A stretch of 64,000 nt of DNA from Caldilineaceae bacterium (GTDB lineage Bacteria > Chloroflexota > Anaerolineae > Caldilineales > Caldilineaceae). The DNA lies in assembly GCA_019637685.1 (NCBI GenBank), contig JAHBVF010000007.1, positions 151,401 to 215,400 of the forward strand, written 5' to 3'. Below the pieces are notes generated by a model, which worked only from the letters and a program-made list of their open reading frames with translations, searched no databases and was not told the origin of the DNA. Each line of letters opens with the position of its first letter. Position 1 is the first letter of the stretch. Made by a program: the position numbers and the translations under genes. Positions 53,116 through 63,192 of the stretch are shown piece after piece.

Positions 53116-53829
53116 ATGACGTATGAAAACATATTTCAGCGTTCTTCGACTCAGCGTCAAAGCAACGGTTTCGGAACAATAAATTTGCCACAGACGCTGA
53201 TTGACCTGAGCAATGATGACCCGGTATTCAACCGGCATTTGCATATACGCACCTATAAACGCGGCGAAATCATTGCCGATGCCGAGAGCCTTCAGCACCA
53301 GATGTTCGTTTTGATGAAAGGCCGAGCCTATCTGGTCTGCACAAATAACGAGGGACGGCGTCTGGTTATTGCCACACTGGAGGCGGGCGCAGTCTTTGGG
53401 GAAGGCGCGCTGAACAATCCAGGAGAGGCCAATGCCTTTGCCGAAGCAGCCGAGGATGTAACTGTCTGGAGTATTCCTGCTGCCGAAGCAAGGGATATGA
53501 CGATTCAGTACCCGATCCTCGGCTGGGGCATGTTGCAGACCTATGGACGCAGACTCTATCAGGTGGAAAACAGCCTGGAGGACGTGGCCTACAAAAAGTT
53601 GCCCGAACGGTTGGCTGCTTTGTTGGTCAAACTGGGAGAGCCGTCCGATGGATCGATCCAGGGCGTCAGCCACCAGGCCCTGGCGGATCGGCTAGGAACC
53701 TACCGGGAAACGGTCAGCGCGATATTGCGCGACTTCAAACGCCAGGAACTTGTCACTCTGGGCTATCGCCGCATTGAGTTGCTCGACATCGAAACCCTGA
53801 AGGATATAGCTGGCATCTGGGACTGGTAA
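53116..53829 (+). CDS. Crp/Fnr-family transcriptional regulator
   Basis: A 237-aa regulator with an N-terminal cNMP-binding beta-barrel (IRTYKRGEIIADAESLQHQMFVLMKGRAYLV, LEAGAVFGEGAL), a dimerisation helix and a C-terminal HTH (VSHQALADRLGTYRETVSAILRDFKRQ). The phosphate-binding Arg pattern of cAMP binders (RxS) is not clear, so the ligand is uncertain. ATG 53116 follows GGAAGAGAG. A terminator lies behind the gene. Confidence 0.92.
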   Translation: MTYENIFQRSSTQRQSNGFGTINLPQTLIDLSNDDPVFNRHLHIRTYKRGEIIADAESLQHQMFVLMKGRAYLVCTNNEGRRLVIATLEAGAVFGEGALNNPGEANAFAEAAEDVTVWSIPAAEARDMTIQYPILGWGMLQTYGRRLYQVENSLEDVAYKKLPERLAALLVKLGEPSDGSIQGVSHQALADRLGTYRETVSAILRDFKRQELVTLGYRRIELLDIETLKDIAGIWDW

Positions 53830-53872
53830 CACCGGCCCAGACTGTAGGCCGGCCCAGTTTGCAGAAATTAGA

Positions 53873-53908
53873 GCAGAGGCAGGGGCAGTTTTTGCCCCTT
53901 GCCCTGCT
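53873..53908 (+). terminator. Terminator after the Crp-family gene
   Basis: GGCAGGGGCA and TGCCCCTTGCC form a stem with one bulge, around GTTT; TTT follows after 5 nt. Confidence 0.6.
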
Positions 53909-53977
53909 TTATTCTGCGAAACTGGTGTACAAATTGCGGAATTCGCGAAATTGCGTTGTTTTTTAATGTTTCTACAG

Positions 53978-54006
53978 TTGACGTATACAAAGTAAATTGC
54001 TATAAT
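53978..54006 (+). promoter_or_regulatory. Strong promoter of rho
   Basis: TTGACG (53978-53983) and TATAAT (54001-54006) have a 17-bp spacer. Confidence 0.85.
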
Positions 54007-54012
54007 ACTCGC

Positions 54013-54523
54013 TAACACACGTAATCCCACCTCGCTTACGGATTTGACTCCCGAACAGTTCTGATAGAAATTGTCGTTGCCAGTCTTTGATGCTGTGGCT
54101 CAAGCGTGCGTAAAAGCGGCGTTTGCTCCAGAGAGTAAGTACGACAGAGCATATCTGAACTCCCACCGGTTGTTGTCTCCAGTTAATCTTCCTGGCGAGA
54201 GCGAACCCTGAACACGGGCGAATATTTCGCTCACATGAACTTCCTAATCTCATTCGACTACAAAAGCGTATTGGTTGTTCTATTCCCCTGAATTCATTCT
54301 CTTAACAACGTAGGCGGCTACCAAACGCCATCAGTTGGACTTAACTTTTATATCTCCACTCGAATTTAATTCAATCAATCAGCAGAATACGACGGAACAA
54401 TTGCGCGCTTGGCGCGTCTGGGCCGCCGATTGCAGGTGTGCTCTTTGCGCCTAAATTCATGCAAATCACCCCTGAAAATCTGCAATTTTGTGTACAAAGT
54501 ACTTTACCCTTAGAGGCCCACGT
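54013..54523 (+). promoter_or_regulatory. Long leader of the rho mRNA
   Basis: About 510 nt lie between the predicted start and ATG 54524, without a credible ORF. Much of 54100-54400 is poor in G and rich in C/U on the RNA strand, a composition suited to Rho binding and autogenous control. A GC-rich hairpin (GCGCGCTTGGCGCG) lies near 54400-54415. No known riboswitch was recognised. Confidence 0.5.
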
Positions 54524-55783
54524 ATGGAATTACTCACAATGACGATGTCGGAACTCGAAGACCTTACCCTCGATGGGCTGCGCGAGGTAGCCCGATCGAT
54601 GGAGATCACCGGGTACACCAGGTTAAAGAAATATGACCTGATTATGCGCCTTCTGCGGGCAAATGCAGAACAGCAGGGCTACATTTTTGGCGGAGGCATC
54701 CTGGATGTTGTCCAGGATGGCATTGGTTTTCTGCGCAGCGAACATCTGTTACCTGGCCCTGACGATGTGTATGTCAGCCAGAGTCAGATCCGCCGCTTTG
54801 GCCTGCGCACGGGCGATCTGGTGGCAGGGCAAGTGCGTCCCCCCAAAGAGACGGAGAAATATTTCGGACTGTTGAAGGTGGAAGCCGTCAATGGCCTGGA
54901 CCCGGAAGAGGCCAAAAGACGCCCCCATTTTGAAAAAATGGTGCCTATCTTCCCGGACGAGCAGGTGCTTTTGGAGACAAAACCCAGTCTGCTGGCAACC
55001 CGCTTGATCGATCTGTTGTCGCCCATTGGCCGGGGCCAGCGTGGCCTGATTGTCAGCCCACCCAAAGCAGGCAAGACGACTATACTCAAGCGAATTGCCA
55101 ATGGGATGAGTGCCAACTACGAAGACCTGCATTTGATGGTTGTGTTGATTGGTGAACGGCCCGAAGAGGTCACCGATATGGACCGTTCGGTGGATGCGGA
55201 GGTGATCAGCAGCACTTTTGACGAACCAGTGCAGAATCACGTGCGGGTGGCAGAGATGGCATTGGAGCGGGCGAAACGCCTGGTGGAAGGCCAGCGGGAT
55301 GTGGTCATTTTGCTGGACAGCATCACCCGTTTGACCCGTGCCTATAACCTGACTGTTCCTCCGTCTGGCCGTACATTGTCCGGTGGTATTGACCCCGCCG
55401 CGCTCTACCCGCCCAAACACTTTTTTGGAGCAGCCCGTAACATTGAAGAGGGCGGCAGTCTGACGATCATCGCCACCTGTCTGGTGGACACCGGCAGCCG
55501 CATGGATGATGTCATCTACGAGGAGTTCAAGGGTACAGGCAATATGGAGTTGCACCTGAACCGACGTCTGGCCGAGCGGCGCATCTTCCCGGCCATCGAC
55601 ATCGAGCGCAGCAGCACCCGGGCCGAGGAAAAGCAGATGGACGCCGAAACACTGGCGAAGGTCTATACCCTGCGCCGGATGATCGATGCCATGGGTGGCG
55701 GCAACGAAGCGATCCTTCCTATTTTGGAACGGCTCAGTCGCACCCGCACCAACCAAGAGTTTCTGGATACGCTCATCAAATAG
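54524..55783 (+). CDS. rho: Transcription termination factor Rho
   Basis: A hexameric RNA-DNA helicase of 419 aa. The N-terminal helical part is [19 protein letters not shown], the cold-shock-like RNA site is [17 protein letters not shown], the P-loop is [18 protein letters not shown], Walker B is [16 protein letters not shown], and [18 protein letters not shown] is the Q/R-loop region. ATG 54524 follows AGAGG; a TTG 36 nt upstream is not preferred. Confidence 0.98.
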   Translation: MELLTMTMSELEDLTLDGLREVARSMEITGYTRLKKYDLIMRLLRANAEQQGYIFGGGILDVVQDGIGFLRSEHLLPGPDDVYVSQSQIRRFGLRTGDLVAGQVRPPKETEKYFGLLKVEAVNGLDPEEAKRRPHFEKMVPIFPDEQVLLETKPSLLATRLIDLLSPIGRGQRGLIVSPPKAGKTTILKRIANGMSANYEDLHLMVVLIGERPEEVTDMDRSVDAEVISSTFDEPVQNHVRVAEMALERAKRLVEGQRDVVILLDSITRLTRAYNLTVPPSGRTLSGGIDPAALYPPKHFFGAARNIEEGGSLTIIATCLVDTGSRMDDVIYEEFKGTGNMELHLNRRLAERRIFPAIDIERSSTRAEEKQMDAETLAKVYTLRRMIDAMGGGNEAILPILERLSRTRTNQEFLDTLIK

Positions 55784-55804
55784 AGCTGGCTATCCTCCGT
55801 TCCC

Positions 55805-55844
55805 AAAGCCCATCTGCCGCAGAGTGCGGCAGATGGGCTTTTTA
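55805..55844 (+). terminator. Terminator of rho
   Basis: A 17-bp perfect stem (55805-55821 with 55825-55841) with a 3-nt loop and TTTTTAT behind it. Confidence 0.9.
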
Positions 55845-56196
55845 TAGTCGTCTGTCACCCAAACAATTCGGAAAGGATAGCACCGTTCTGAGATTCTGTT
55901 GCCTGGTGCCCCCTTTGGGCATATCCAGCATATATTGCATACTCTTCAGCCGGGTAGAAACGTGGAAAACGGCACAAAGCTGTGCATCTCGAACCAATTT
56001 CCGGCCCAATCCAAAGAGAGATATCCCGCGCCGCGATTAAATCCCAGAGTCCAGAAATCCTATTTGGACGGAGATTTTCCCGCTATATCAGGCAAAACCT
56101 TCTCGAATAATATACATATAACCTACGCTCGTTCTACGTATATCCGACGAAACCGAAGAATTGATTGTTTTGGGTTCTCGATACCGATTATAGAAT

Positions 56197-56224
56197 TTGG
56201 AGTGATTGGCTGGTGTGCTATAAT
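56197..56224 (+). promoter_or_regulatory. Promoter of the M23 endopeptidase gene
   Basis: TTGGAG (56197-56202) and TATAAT (56219-56224) have a 16-bp spacer. Confidence 0.7.
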
Positions 56225-56230
56225 GCGTGA

Positions 56231-56485
56231 CCGAAGTGGCAGTTTGGTCGGTTTGCAGGGTGAGGAGTTGGAAATAGGGAGTGCCGTTAGACAAATATCG
56301 AAAACGGCACAAACGATGGACCAACAGAAATCTTACAAATTTACCCCCTTTAGTTCAACATACAGAGTTCAGACGCTGACGGAAGCCACGACAACGACGC
56401 AAAGTTTCGCCCAAATGGGAGCCGGAAAACGATTCCCAAGCGAAACTCAATGTTCTGTCAGCAGTTTGGCTTTGAGGAGACAACA
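56231..56485 (+). promoter_or_regulatory. 5' leader of the M23 endopeptidase gene
   Basis: The 255-nt leader has stems GACCGAA/TTTGGTC near 56229-56250 and GTGCCGTT (56281-56288) with AACGGCAC (56303-56310). I found no matching riboswitch consensus. The 55845-56196 stretch before it is AT-rich and holds no gene. Confidence 0.45.
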
Positions 56486-57994
56486 ATGCCGTCATCCGAT
56501 ACTTATCGTGTCGATGGTGATTTTCAGTTCGGACGTTCAGTACAATCGGGAAGTCAGACAGAAAGACATCGTACCAACCGATTTGATACGACCGGACACC
56601 AAATGGCAAATGAGAGCTACGACCCCCCGGCATCTCAGTTTGACCAGACAGAAGCCCATAAGTGGACCCCCCCGTCTGCCGAAAGTTTCCCACCAGAGGC
56701 AAAAGCCAACAAACACACCCCCCCCAGCCAGATTGACCGGCCTTTTGTTGCGCCCTCTTTCGGTGGAGGAGAAAAGGCCAGGCCTTTTTCCATCTCCCCG
56801 GAAGAAAATTCGTCTGTTGCTGTACGGTTCGGTGCATCCACATTGGCTGTTGAGCCGCTGACAGGCGCTGACTCTGCACTGGCAATACTTCGACTGCGTA
56901 TTCAGGCATTTCTAGGCGATCAGATATCGCCTATCCGTCTGGCCAGCCACTTGGCTGTGATTGCGGTGGCCGCGGTCGTTCTGATTGTCAGCCAGACTGA
57001 AATGCCCGATTGGCAATTTTCCCTGCGCAACCTGCCCGAAGGCGGTCTATTTCTTCCCAGCCAGGCACAATCAACGGCAGGTAATGAAGCAGTCCCCCTG
57101 AACAGTGTTTCTGAAGCAGCCGAAACATTTCAACGAGCCGTAATCCCCTTCACGAATCCCCAGACACAACCCGTGCTAGCTACCGCGCAGGAATCCGCGG
57201 CAGCACAGGCTCAGCCCTCAACATCCGGGCTGATCACAGCGCGAGAACAGATCGAGACCTATAGCGTCCGCTCAGGCGATACAGTCCTGGGCATTGCCGC
57301 ACGCTTCAATTTGCAGCCAGAAACGCTGCAATGGGCCAATCCTGAATTGGAAGCCAACCCGGATATGCTGCGGGTTGGGGATCGGCTGGTGATTCTACCG
57401 GTCGACGGCGTTCTGCATGTGGTGCAGAACGGAGACACACTTTCGAAGATTGCTGCTAAGTATAAGGTGACCACAGAAGCGATTGTGAACATGCCTCTCA
57501 ATCATCTGTCTGACAGCAGCACGCCGATTACGCTGGGCCAGCAGTTGGTGATTCCAGGGGGCAATAAGCCCTATATCGCCCCACAGGTGCAGGCCTACAA
57601 CGGCCCCGCGCCCGAAGGCGCATCCCAGGGATCTGGTGTCTTTGCCTGGCCCACCAGCGGAAGCATTTCCCAGCCTTATTGGAATGGTCACCGGGCGATT
57701 GATATCTCGGCGTGGACGGGCACGGGCATCACCGCAGCCGACAGTGGCTATGTCATCGCAGCCCGCACGGGCTGGAACGGTGGATACGGCACAATGGTGA
57801 TGATCGACCACGGCGGCGGCTATGTGACGCTCTATGGCCACATGAACAGCATTTTTGTACGCCAGGGAGAAAGCGTCGTCAAAGGTCAACAGATCGGTAC
57901 TGTGGGCAACACAGGAAACTCTACTGGTCCCCACCTGCATTTCGAGGTACGCTACCAGGGCGTTTCCCGCAATCCATTCAGTTTCCTGCCCTAG
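56486..57994 (+). CDS. LysM-containing M23 metallopeptidase (peptidoglycan hydrolase)
   Basis: A 502-aa cell-wall hydrolase. The N-terminal 130 residues are polar and Pro-rich (cytoplasmic), then one membrane helix (LASHLAVIAVAAVVLIVSQ). Two LysM domains follow (ETYSVRSGDTVLGIAARFNLQ and LHVVQNGDTLSKIAAKYKV), then the M23 domain with HRAIDISAWTGTGITAADSG, IDHGGGYVTLYGHM and TGPHLHFEV, which keep the zinc ligands. GGAG lies 7 nt before ATG 56486. Probably active in cell separation or wall turnover. Confidence 0.93.
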   Translation: MPSSDTYRVDGDFQFGRSVQSGSQTERHRTNRFDTTGHQMANESYDPPASQFDQTEAHKWTPPSAESFPPEAKANKHTPPSQIDRPFVAPSFGGGEKARPFSISPEENSSVAVRFGASTLAVEPLTGADSALAILRLRIQAFLGDQISPIRLASHLAVIAVAAVVLIVSQTEMPDWQFSLRNLPEGGLFLPSQAQSTAGNEAVPLNSVSEAAETFQRAVIPFTNPQTQPVLATAQESAAAQAQPSTSGLITAREQIETYSVRSGDTVLGIAARFNLQPETLQWANPELEANPDMLRVGDRLVILPVDGVLHVVQNGDTLSKIAAKYKVTTEAIVNMPLNHLSDSSTPITLGQQLVIPGGNKPYIAPQVQAYNGPAPEGASQGSGVFAWPTSGSISQPYWNGHRAIDISAWTGTGITAADSGYVIAARTGWNGGYGTMVMIDHGGGYVTLYGHMNSIFVRQGESVVKGQQIGTVGNTGNSTGPHLHFEVRYQGVSRNPFSFLP

Positions 57995-58041
57995 GCCAGC
58001 AGCAGGTTGCCAGGCACTGAGTGGCAAAAAACAACATAGAA

Positions 58042-58082
58042 ACAAGAAGGGACCCGGTTCGTGTAATCGGGTCCCTTCTTGT
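58042..58082 (+). terminator. Terminator of the M23 gene
   Basis: A perfect 15-bp stem, 58042-58056 with 58068-58082, with an 11-nt loop. Confidence 0.75.
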
Positions 58083-58156
58083 CTTTGCTCTTCTTCTGTT
58101 AGGCCGTTCAAAGAAAATAAATCCCCGATCCGGCGACAATTTCCCTGAACGGCTTG

Positions 58157-58200
58157 GGCTTTTCCAAATCAATTTGGGGAATTTATTTGTTGGAAAAGCC
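58157..58200 (-). terminator. Hairpin behind fumC
   Basis: GGCTTTTCCAA (58157-58167) and TTGGAAAAGCC (58190-58200); no T-tract on the minus strand. Confidence 0.5.
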
Positions 58201-58213
58201 TTATAGAAGCGGC

Positions 58214-59605
58214 TCAGGCTTCCTGAATCCCACCTTTGGTCAATTGGCGCGGATCCAGCAAGTGGTCCAATTCGTCGCTGGTCAGATCGGTCATTTCCAG
58301 GGCAACCTCACGCAGGGTGCGCCCTTCGGCATAGGACCGTTTGGCAATCTTGGCCCCCAGTTCATAGCCGATGACCGGGTTAAGCGCGGTGACCAAAATA
58401 GGGTTGCGTCCCACCAAATCGCTGATCTTGTCCTCGTTCACCGAGAAGCCGTCAATCGCCTTGTCCGCAAGAAGGCGGCTGGCCCCGGCCAACAGGGAAA
58501 TACTCTGCAAGAGATTGTAAGCAGCAACGGGCAGCATCACATTCAGTTGGAAGTTCCCGGATTGCCCGGCCAATGTAATGACCACATCGTTGCCTGTCAC
58601 CTGGGCTGCCACCATTGCCACAGCTTCGGGAATCACAGGATTGATCTTGCCGGGCATAATGCTGCTGCCGGGTTGAAGTGCAGGCAAGGAAATCTCTCCA
58701 AAACCGGCGATTGGGCCGCTGTTCATCCAGCGCAGATCATTGGCAATTTTCATCAGTGAAGTCGCCACAACCTTCAATTGGCCGCTCAGCTCCACTGCGG
58801 TGTCCTGGGTACTCAGGCTCTCGAAATAGTTGCCACTGGTCACAAATGCCTGTCCGGTTTGGCGGGCCAGCTCAGCGGCAATCGCAGCGCCAAAGGCCGG
58901 ATGTGCGTTGATGCCCGTGCCCACTGCTGTACCGCCCTGGGCCAGTTCGGCCAACCGGGGCAGGCAACTCTGCAAACGCTCTGCGCCGTGGCGAATCTGG
59001 CTCAGCCAACCGCTCAATTCTTGACTCAGGCGCACTGGCATTGCATCCATCAAATGGGTGCGGCCTGTTGTGACCACGTGATCCACAGCCGCGGCCTTGC
59101 GTTCCAGCGAATCACTCAGATGGGCCAGCGCCGGCAGCAGGTCTTCTACCACAGCCAGATAGGCGCTGACGTGAATGGCGGTGGGAATCACATCGTTGCT
59201 GCTCTGGCTCATATTGACGTGATCGTTGGGGTGTACGGTTGCGCCCAATTTGCCAGTTGCCAAGTTAGCAATCACTTCATTGGCGTTCATATTCGTGCTG
59301 GTGCCGGACCCCGTCTGGAAGATATCCAGCGGAAAGTGTGCGTCGTGTGTGCCCGCGGCCACCTCGGCGGCCGCGGCCTGGATGGCAGCCGACATGGCCT
59401 TGTCCATCAGGCCCAGCTTTTGATTGGCCGCGGCAGCAGCGCCTTTGATCAGCCCCAAAGAACGGATGAACGAACGGGGAAAGCGCATATCGCTGATGGG
59501 AAAATTGTCCACAGCGCGCTGGGTTTGGGCCGCGTAGAGAGCGTCGGCTGGAACGCGTACTTCTCCCAGGCTGTCCTTTTCGATCCGATATTTCTGTTCG
59601 CTCAT
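58214..59605 (-). CDS. fumC: Fumarate hydratase, class II
   Basis: Interconverts fumarate and malate in the TCA cycle. The 463-aa product has [16 protein letters not shown], the [11 protein letters not shown] catalytic region and the superfamily signature [14 protein letters not shown] 59605 follows AGGAG; an upstream ATG in the same frame lacks a site. The same family contains aspartase, but the overall motif set is FumC-like. It is transcribed alone, toward the M23 gene. Confidence 0.95.
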   Translation of the reverse strand: MSEQKYRIEKDSLGEVRVPADALYAAQTQRAVDNFPISDMRFPRSFIRSLGLIKGAAAAANQKLGLMDKAMSAAIQAAAAEVAAGTHDAHFPLDIFQTGSGTSTNMNANEVIANLATGKLGATVHPNDHVNMSQSSNDVIPTAIHVSAYLAVVEDLLPALAHLSDSLERKAAAVDHVVTTGRTHLMDAMPVRLSQELSGWLSQIRHGAERLQSCLPRLAELAQGGTAVGTGINAHPAFGAAIAAELARQTGQAFVTSGNYFESLSTQDTAVELSGQLKVVATSLMKIANDLRWMNSGPIAGFGEISLPALQPGSSIMPGKINPVIPEAVAMVAAQVTGNDVVITLAGQSGNFQLNVMLPVAAYNLLQSISLLAGASRLLADKAIDGFSVNEDKISDLVGRNPILVTALNPVIGYELGAKIAKRSYAEGRTLREVALEMTDLTSDELDHLLDPRQLTKGGIQEA

Positions 59606-59750
59606 GGCGAATGGCTCCTTTGTTGATACGAATCGTGATAGCCGCTTTTGTGCCACAGGACACAATCAGCCGCTACAGCTATTGTAGCACCCTTCCCCGG
59701 CCAGCGCACGTTTTGCCGAAAAGATCGAGCAAAAGGAACGCGCAGCAGCC

Positions 59751-61034
59751 CTATTCCGAGGGAAGTTGAATTGTCTCTGTCAAGCCCACGATCAGTTCGA
59801 GTTGAGCTTCTGCCTGCTCCGCTCCCCCCAACACGACAGCCAGCCCCAGGCTGTCCTCGCGCAGATTCACAAAGAAGTAGACAGGCATCACAAAATCATC
59901 GAAGTAACCTGTACCGCCGAAGCGTACTGTGGGATTTGTGCCGGGATAGATAAGGGTCAGGTCCTGTTCCAGCACAAATTCGTCTGAGTCCATCTGCATA
60001 TCCATCGCGGTAAAAACTTCATCGATGAGTGCGGCCAGCGTTGCCTCGTCTATTGTCCCTTCGACATCCGCCAGCAAAGAACGCAGGGCAAGCAGTTCCG
60101 CCGAGCCTATCTCGGCGGACGACATGGCCGCCAGAGCAGCCGCCAAGGATAGTTCCTCGTCGGCCACGACGAATGCAATATCTTCGTCAGAACTTTCTTG
60201 AAGAAGCCAGCGCGGGGGCAGTTCCAATGTCACGCCCCCGTTGCTGGTTGTATAGGCCAAAGGTGTGTCACCGGCCTGAATCAGAGCCGGGCTGCCTTTG
60301 GGCGAATCAAAATGGATATGGCGGGTTACAATGTCGAGTGTGTCGGCCACATCCGACCAGACCCGGTCCGATGTGATCATCATCAGGACATAAATATCCG
60401 CCGAGCCTGTCAACAGATAGAAAACACCGGTAACATCCAGCCCGTCCATATCCCCGCCAAAAACAATGCGAAGCACGGGGTAGCCCTGCTCTGTGAAAAA
60501 TATATCCACCGTGCGGGCAACGACACTCTCGTCGATCTGCTCAACCAGCGTCGCCGCCTGATTTTGGAACATCGCCAGCCCCAAAAGACCGGGAAAGGAG
60601 TCATCACCAAAGGAATCGAAAAAACTGAAGGCGAACTCGCCCGGTATCGTCAGGGCAAACAGTCCCTGGGCAGTATCCCTCTCCACCACCCACTCTGTGG
60701 GAAGGGAAATCTCCAAAGCAGGATTGTCAAAGCTGTGAGCCACAAACCCATCCACTGAACCGTCAGCAACAGTGGCGTGGCCGGGACTCTGCCCAGGGGT
60801 TTGTGTGCTATTTTGCCGAGGTTGCAAGCCACCTATTTGGCCGGTGGCAGCCACAACGTCCCCGGCAGGCTGCCGGGCCAGCCGCGCGCCAACAGCCGCG
60901 GACCCAGCCAGCACCGATTCCTGCACAAAAGGGGAATCCGCCGGCAGCCGTTCGCCAGCCCAAAGCTGGCCTGGAAATGTGCCAACAGCCAACAGGCAGA
61001 TGAGAAAAAGTTGGGGTATGCGGGTTCGGTTCAT
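59751..61034 (-). CDS. Secreted protein of unknown function
   Basis: A 427-aa exported protein with a signal peptide (IPQLFLICLLAVGTFPGQLWA) and two similar halves (about residues 95-240 and 250-420), each starting with an amphipathic LEISLPTEWVV or VTLELPPRWLL strand. This suggests a duplicated domain, related to PsbP/DUF1795-like folds. Its ATG overlaps the histidine kinase stop codon (ATGA at 61031-61034), so it is cotranslated with that kinase and may modulate or report on its signal. Confidence 0.7.
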   Translation of the reverse strand: MNRTRIPQLFLICLLAVGTFPGQLWAGERLPADSPFVQESVLAGSAAVGARLARQPAGDVVAATGQIGGLQPRQNSTQTPGQSPGHATVADGSVDGFVAHSFDNPALEISLPTEWVVERDTAQGLFALTIPGEFAFSFFDSFGDDSFPGLLGLAMFQNQAATLVEQIDESVVARTVDIFFTEQGYPVLRIVFGGDMDGLDVTGVFYLLTGSADIYVLMMITSDRVWSDVADTLDIVTRHIHFDSPKGSPALIQAGDTPLAYTTSNGGVTLELPPRWLLQESSDEDIAFVVADEELSLAAALAAMSSAEIGSAELLALRSLLADVEGTIDEATLAALIDEVFTAMDMQMDSDEFVLEQDLTLIYPGTNPTVRFGGTGYFDDFVMPVYFFVNLREDSLGLAVVLGGAEQAEAQLELIVGLTETIQLPSE

Positions 61035-62713
61035 AGGATATCCTCCCTGTCATCTTCGATAGGCAGGGCCACTGAAAATGTCGTGCCCTTGTCAACTGCG
61101 CTTCGCACCCAAATCTCGCCCTTGTGGGCTTCCACAATCGCATGGATGAGAAAAAGCCCCAGCCCGACCCCGGCAGTTCGTCGGCGCAGTGTGCTGTCCA
61201 CGCGATAGAAGCGGTCGAAGATATGGGGCAGTTCATCCTCGGGTATGCCAATCCCGGCATCGGCCACATAGATTACCAAACGGGGTTTGCCTTCCTCTTT
61301 GATCCGGGCATCCACCCACGCGCCAATGCGGATCAGGCCGCCGTCGGGTGAATATTTAATCGCGTTGCCCACCAGATTGGTAAATACCTGGCGCAGCCGC
61401 TCTTCATCACCCACCACCAGCGGAAGATCGTCGGGCAGGTCAAGCTCAATCTGGTGCTGGGTGGTCTGGGTGCGATAGTCCTGGGCCACCCGCTCCAATA
61501 GACGGTTCATATTGACATCGGAGAGGTCCAGGCGCAGGTCCCCGGCCTGGATACGGCTCACATCCAGCAGGTTGTTGATCAATGCCTCCAACCGATCAGC
61601 TTCCTCTTCAATAATTTGAAGACTCTGGCGGGCAGTGTCCGGGTCCCAGGCCGCGTCGGGGCGGGCCAGTGTCTGGGCATAGCCCTTTATCAATGCCACC
61701 GGCGTCTTCAGTTCGTGGCTGATAATCGAGACAAAAGTGGACTTCATCTCCTCTTCTTCTCGGAAACGGGTGATATCGGATATGTTGACAATAATATTTG
61801 TCAGCCGTTCCCGCTCATCAAAGAGTGGCGTATAGGTGACGGAGACGGCCAGTTTGTTGCCTGGGGAACGGACCAGTTCCCCTTCACAACGCAGCCCCTG
61901 CGGAGGAACTTCCAGGGTGTCGTCCGCACACAGTTCATCACCGGTCACGTTTTGCAGTTCGAGCACATGGCTGCACGCCTGGCCAATCACCGCATCCGCA
62001 GACCGGCCCAGCATCGCGGCCAGTGTCTGGTTGATCACTTCCACTTTTCGGTCCGGGCGCAGAATCAGAATTCCGTCGGCACTTTTTTCAATAATGGCGG
62101 CCAACCGACTGCGTTCGGTGGACAATTGGGCATAGAGCCGGGCATTGCGCACGGCAATGGCCGCTTGATAGGCAAAGCCTTCCAAAAACTCCCAATCTAA
62201 CTGAGTAAAGGCACTGCCGCCGCGGAAGAGATAGATAACGCCCAGAACCTCTTCTTCAAAAAAGAGAGGCAGGCCCAGAACCTGCCCCAACTTGCGCCCC
62301 AAATTCTCTTCAACCTCAGCTACCCGCCGCTCCAGTTCCAGGCGATAGCGTTCGCCGGGCGATTGATCACCCGTGTCATCCTCTTCCTCTGCTGGCAGCG
62401 GAGGCTCAATGGGGCGAAGCAGGGGGGCAAAGGCCCCCAACAGTTGTTCGGGAATCCCATAGATTGTGCGAATGCGGGCTTGGTGCTCCGACTCCACAGC
62501 TGCGCCACTGTCCACTGTGGAAAGAATGGGCGCGGTTGCGGTTTCATAGAGGACGATCATACCGGCAGGCGCGGCCACCATCTTAGCCGCGCTGGAGAGT
62601 ATCAATTCGAGAAGGCTGGGGAGATCGAGCCGGGACGTCATAGCCCGGGTAATGCGCAGCAGATACTCTCGCTGACGCAGTTGATAGGTTGCCATCAGTG
62701 CAGGAACGTTCAT
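61031..62713 (-). CDS. GAF-PAS sensor histidine kinase
   Basis: A 560-aa cytoplasmic sensor kinase without membrane segments. A GAF-like domain (about 25-200, split by a charged acidic loop) is followed by a PAS domain (about 210-320, ILRPDRKVEVINQTLAAMLG), then HisKA with the phosphoacceptor in SIISHELKTPVALIKG, and HATPase with NAIKYSPDGG, DAGIGIP and TAGVGLGLFL. No response regulator gene is adjacent. It is translationally coupled to the secreted protein downstream. Confidence 0.93.
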   Translation of the reverse strand: MNVPALMATYQLRQREYLLRITRAMTSRLDLPSLLELILSSAAKMVAAPAGMIVLYETATAPILSTVDSGAAVESEHQARIRTIYGIPEQLLGAFAPLLRPIEPPLPAEEEDDTGDQSPGERYRLELERRVAEVEENLGRKLGQVLGLPLFFEEEVLGVIYLFRGGSAFTQLDWEFLEGFAYQAAIAVRNARLYAQLSTERSRLAAIIEKSADGILILRPDRKVEVINQTLAAMLGRSADAVIGQACSHVLELQNVTGDELCADDTLEVPPQGLRCEGELVRSPGNKLAVSVTYTPLFDERERLTNIIVNISDITRFREEEEMKSTFVSIISHELKTPVALIKGYAQTLARPDAAWDPDTARQSLQIIEEEADRLEALINNLLDVSRIQAGDLRLDLSDVNMNRLLERVAQDYRTQTTQHQIELDLPDDLPLVVGDEERLRQVFTNLVGNAIKYSPDGGLIRIGAWVDARIKEEGKPRLVIYVADAGIGIPEDELPHIFDRFYRVDSTLRRRTAGVGLGLFLIHAIVEAHKGEIWVRSAVDKGTTFSVALPIEDDREDIL

Positions 62714-62744
62714 GTCCGCACCTTATCAGAGTGGGTGGGAAAAG

Positions 62745-63182
62745 TCAATCATTCAGGGGAAAATCATGCGGAGCAGGCTGGACAGAGAGCAGGCCAGAAC
62801 CGTCAAAGGAATCGGGCAAAAGTTGCCGCACACTTGTCGAACGCACCACGCCTGCGCTGTCGCTGATAAATACACGCATCTCCGGGCCAAGTTCCATCAT
62901 CACCTGGCGACAGACGCCACAGGGCGATCCGCCATCGCTGGTCACTACAGCCATCCCCACAAAGCCATCCCGGCCTTCGGCAATAGCTCGGGTCAGCGCT
63001 ACCCGTTCGGCGCAAATGGTTGCACCATAACTGGCATTTTCTACATTACAACCGCTGGTAATATGTCCAGTTCGATCCATCACAGCAGCCCCCACTGTAT
63101 ATTTGCTATAGGGCGCGTAGGCGCGCAAACGGGCATCCAGCGCGGCTGCTACCAGCGATGTTTGTATGTCTGTATCCTTCAT
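62745..63182 (-). CDS. cdd: Cytidine deaminase
   Basis: Deaminates cytidine and deoxycytidine in pyrimidine salvage. The 145-aa product is a homotetrameric-type enzyme: YAPYSKYTVGAAV, GCNVENASYGATICAERVA (zinc ligand Cys and catalytic Glu) and PCGVCRQ (two zinc Cys). ATG 63182 follows AGGAG. It lies 10 bp after the CBS-domain gene, as often seen next to ybeY/era-type genes. Confidence 0.96.
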   Translation of the reverse strand: MKDTDIQTSLVAAALDARLRAYAPYSKYTVGAAVMDRTGHITSGCNVENASYGATICAERVALTRAIAEGRDGFVGMAVVTSDGGSPCGVCRQVMMELGPEMRVFISDSAGVVRSTSVRQLLPDSFDGSGLLSVQPAPHDFPLND

Positions 63183-63192
63183 CTGTATGCTC

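Noticed and set aside
55845..56485. c-di-AMP (ydaO) or c-di-GMP (GEMM) riboswitch
   Set aside because: An ACGCAAAG word recalls GEMM, but the other conserved blocks are missing.
55899..56861. A 320-codon plus-strand frame before and overlapping the M23 gene
   Set aside because: No motif and no ribosome site; it overlaps the supported M23 start and contains a predicted promoter.
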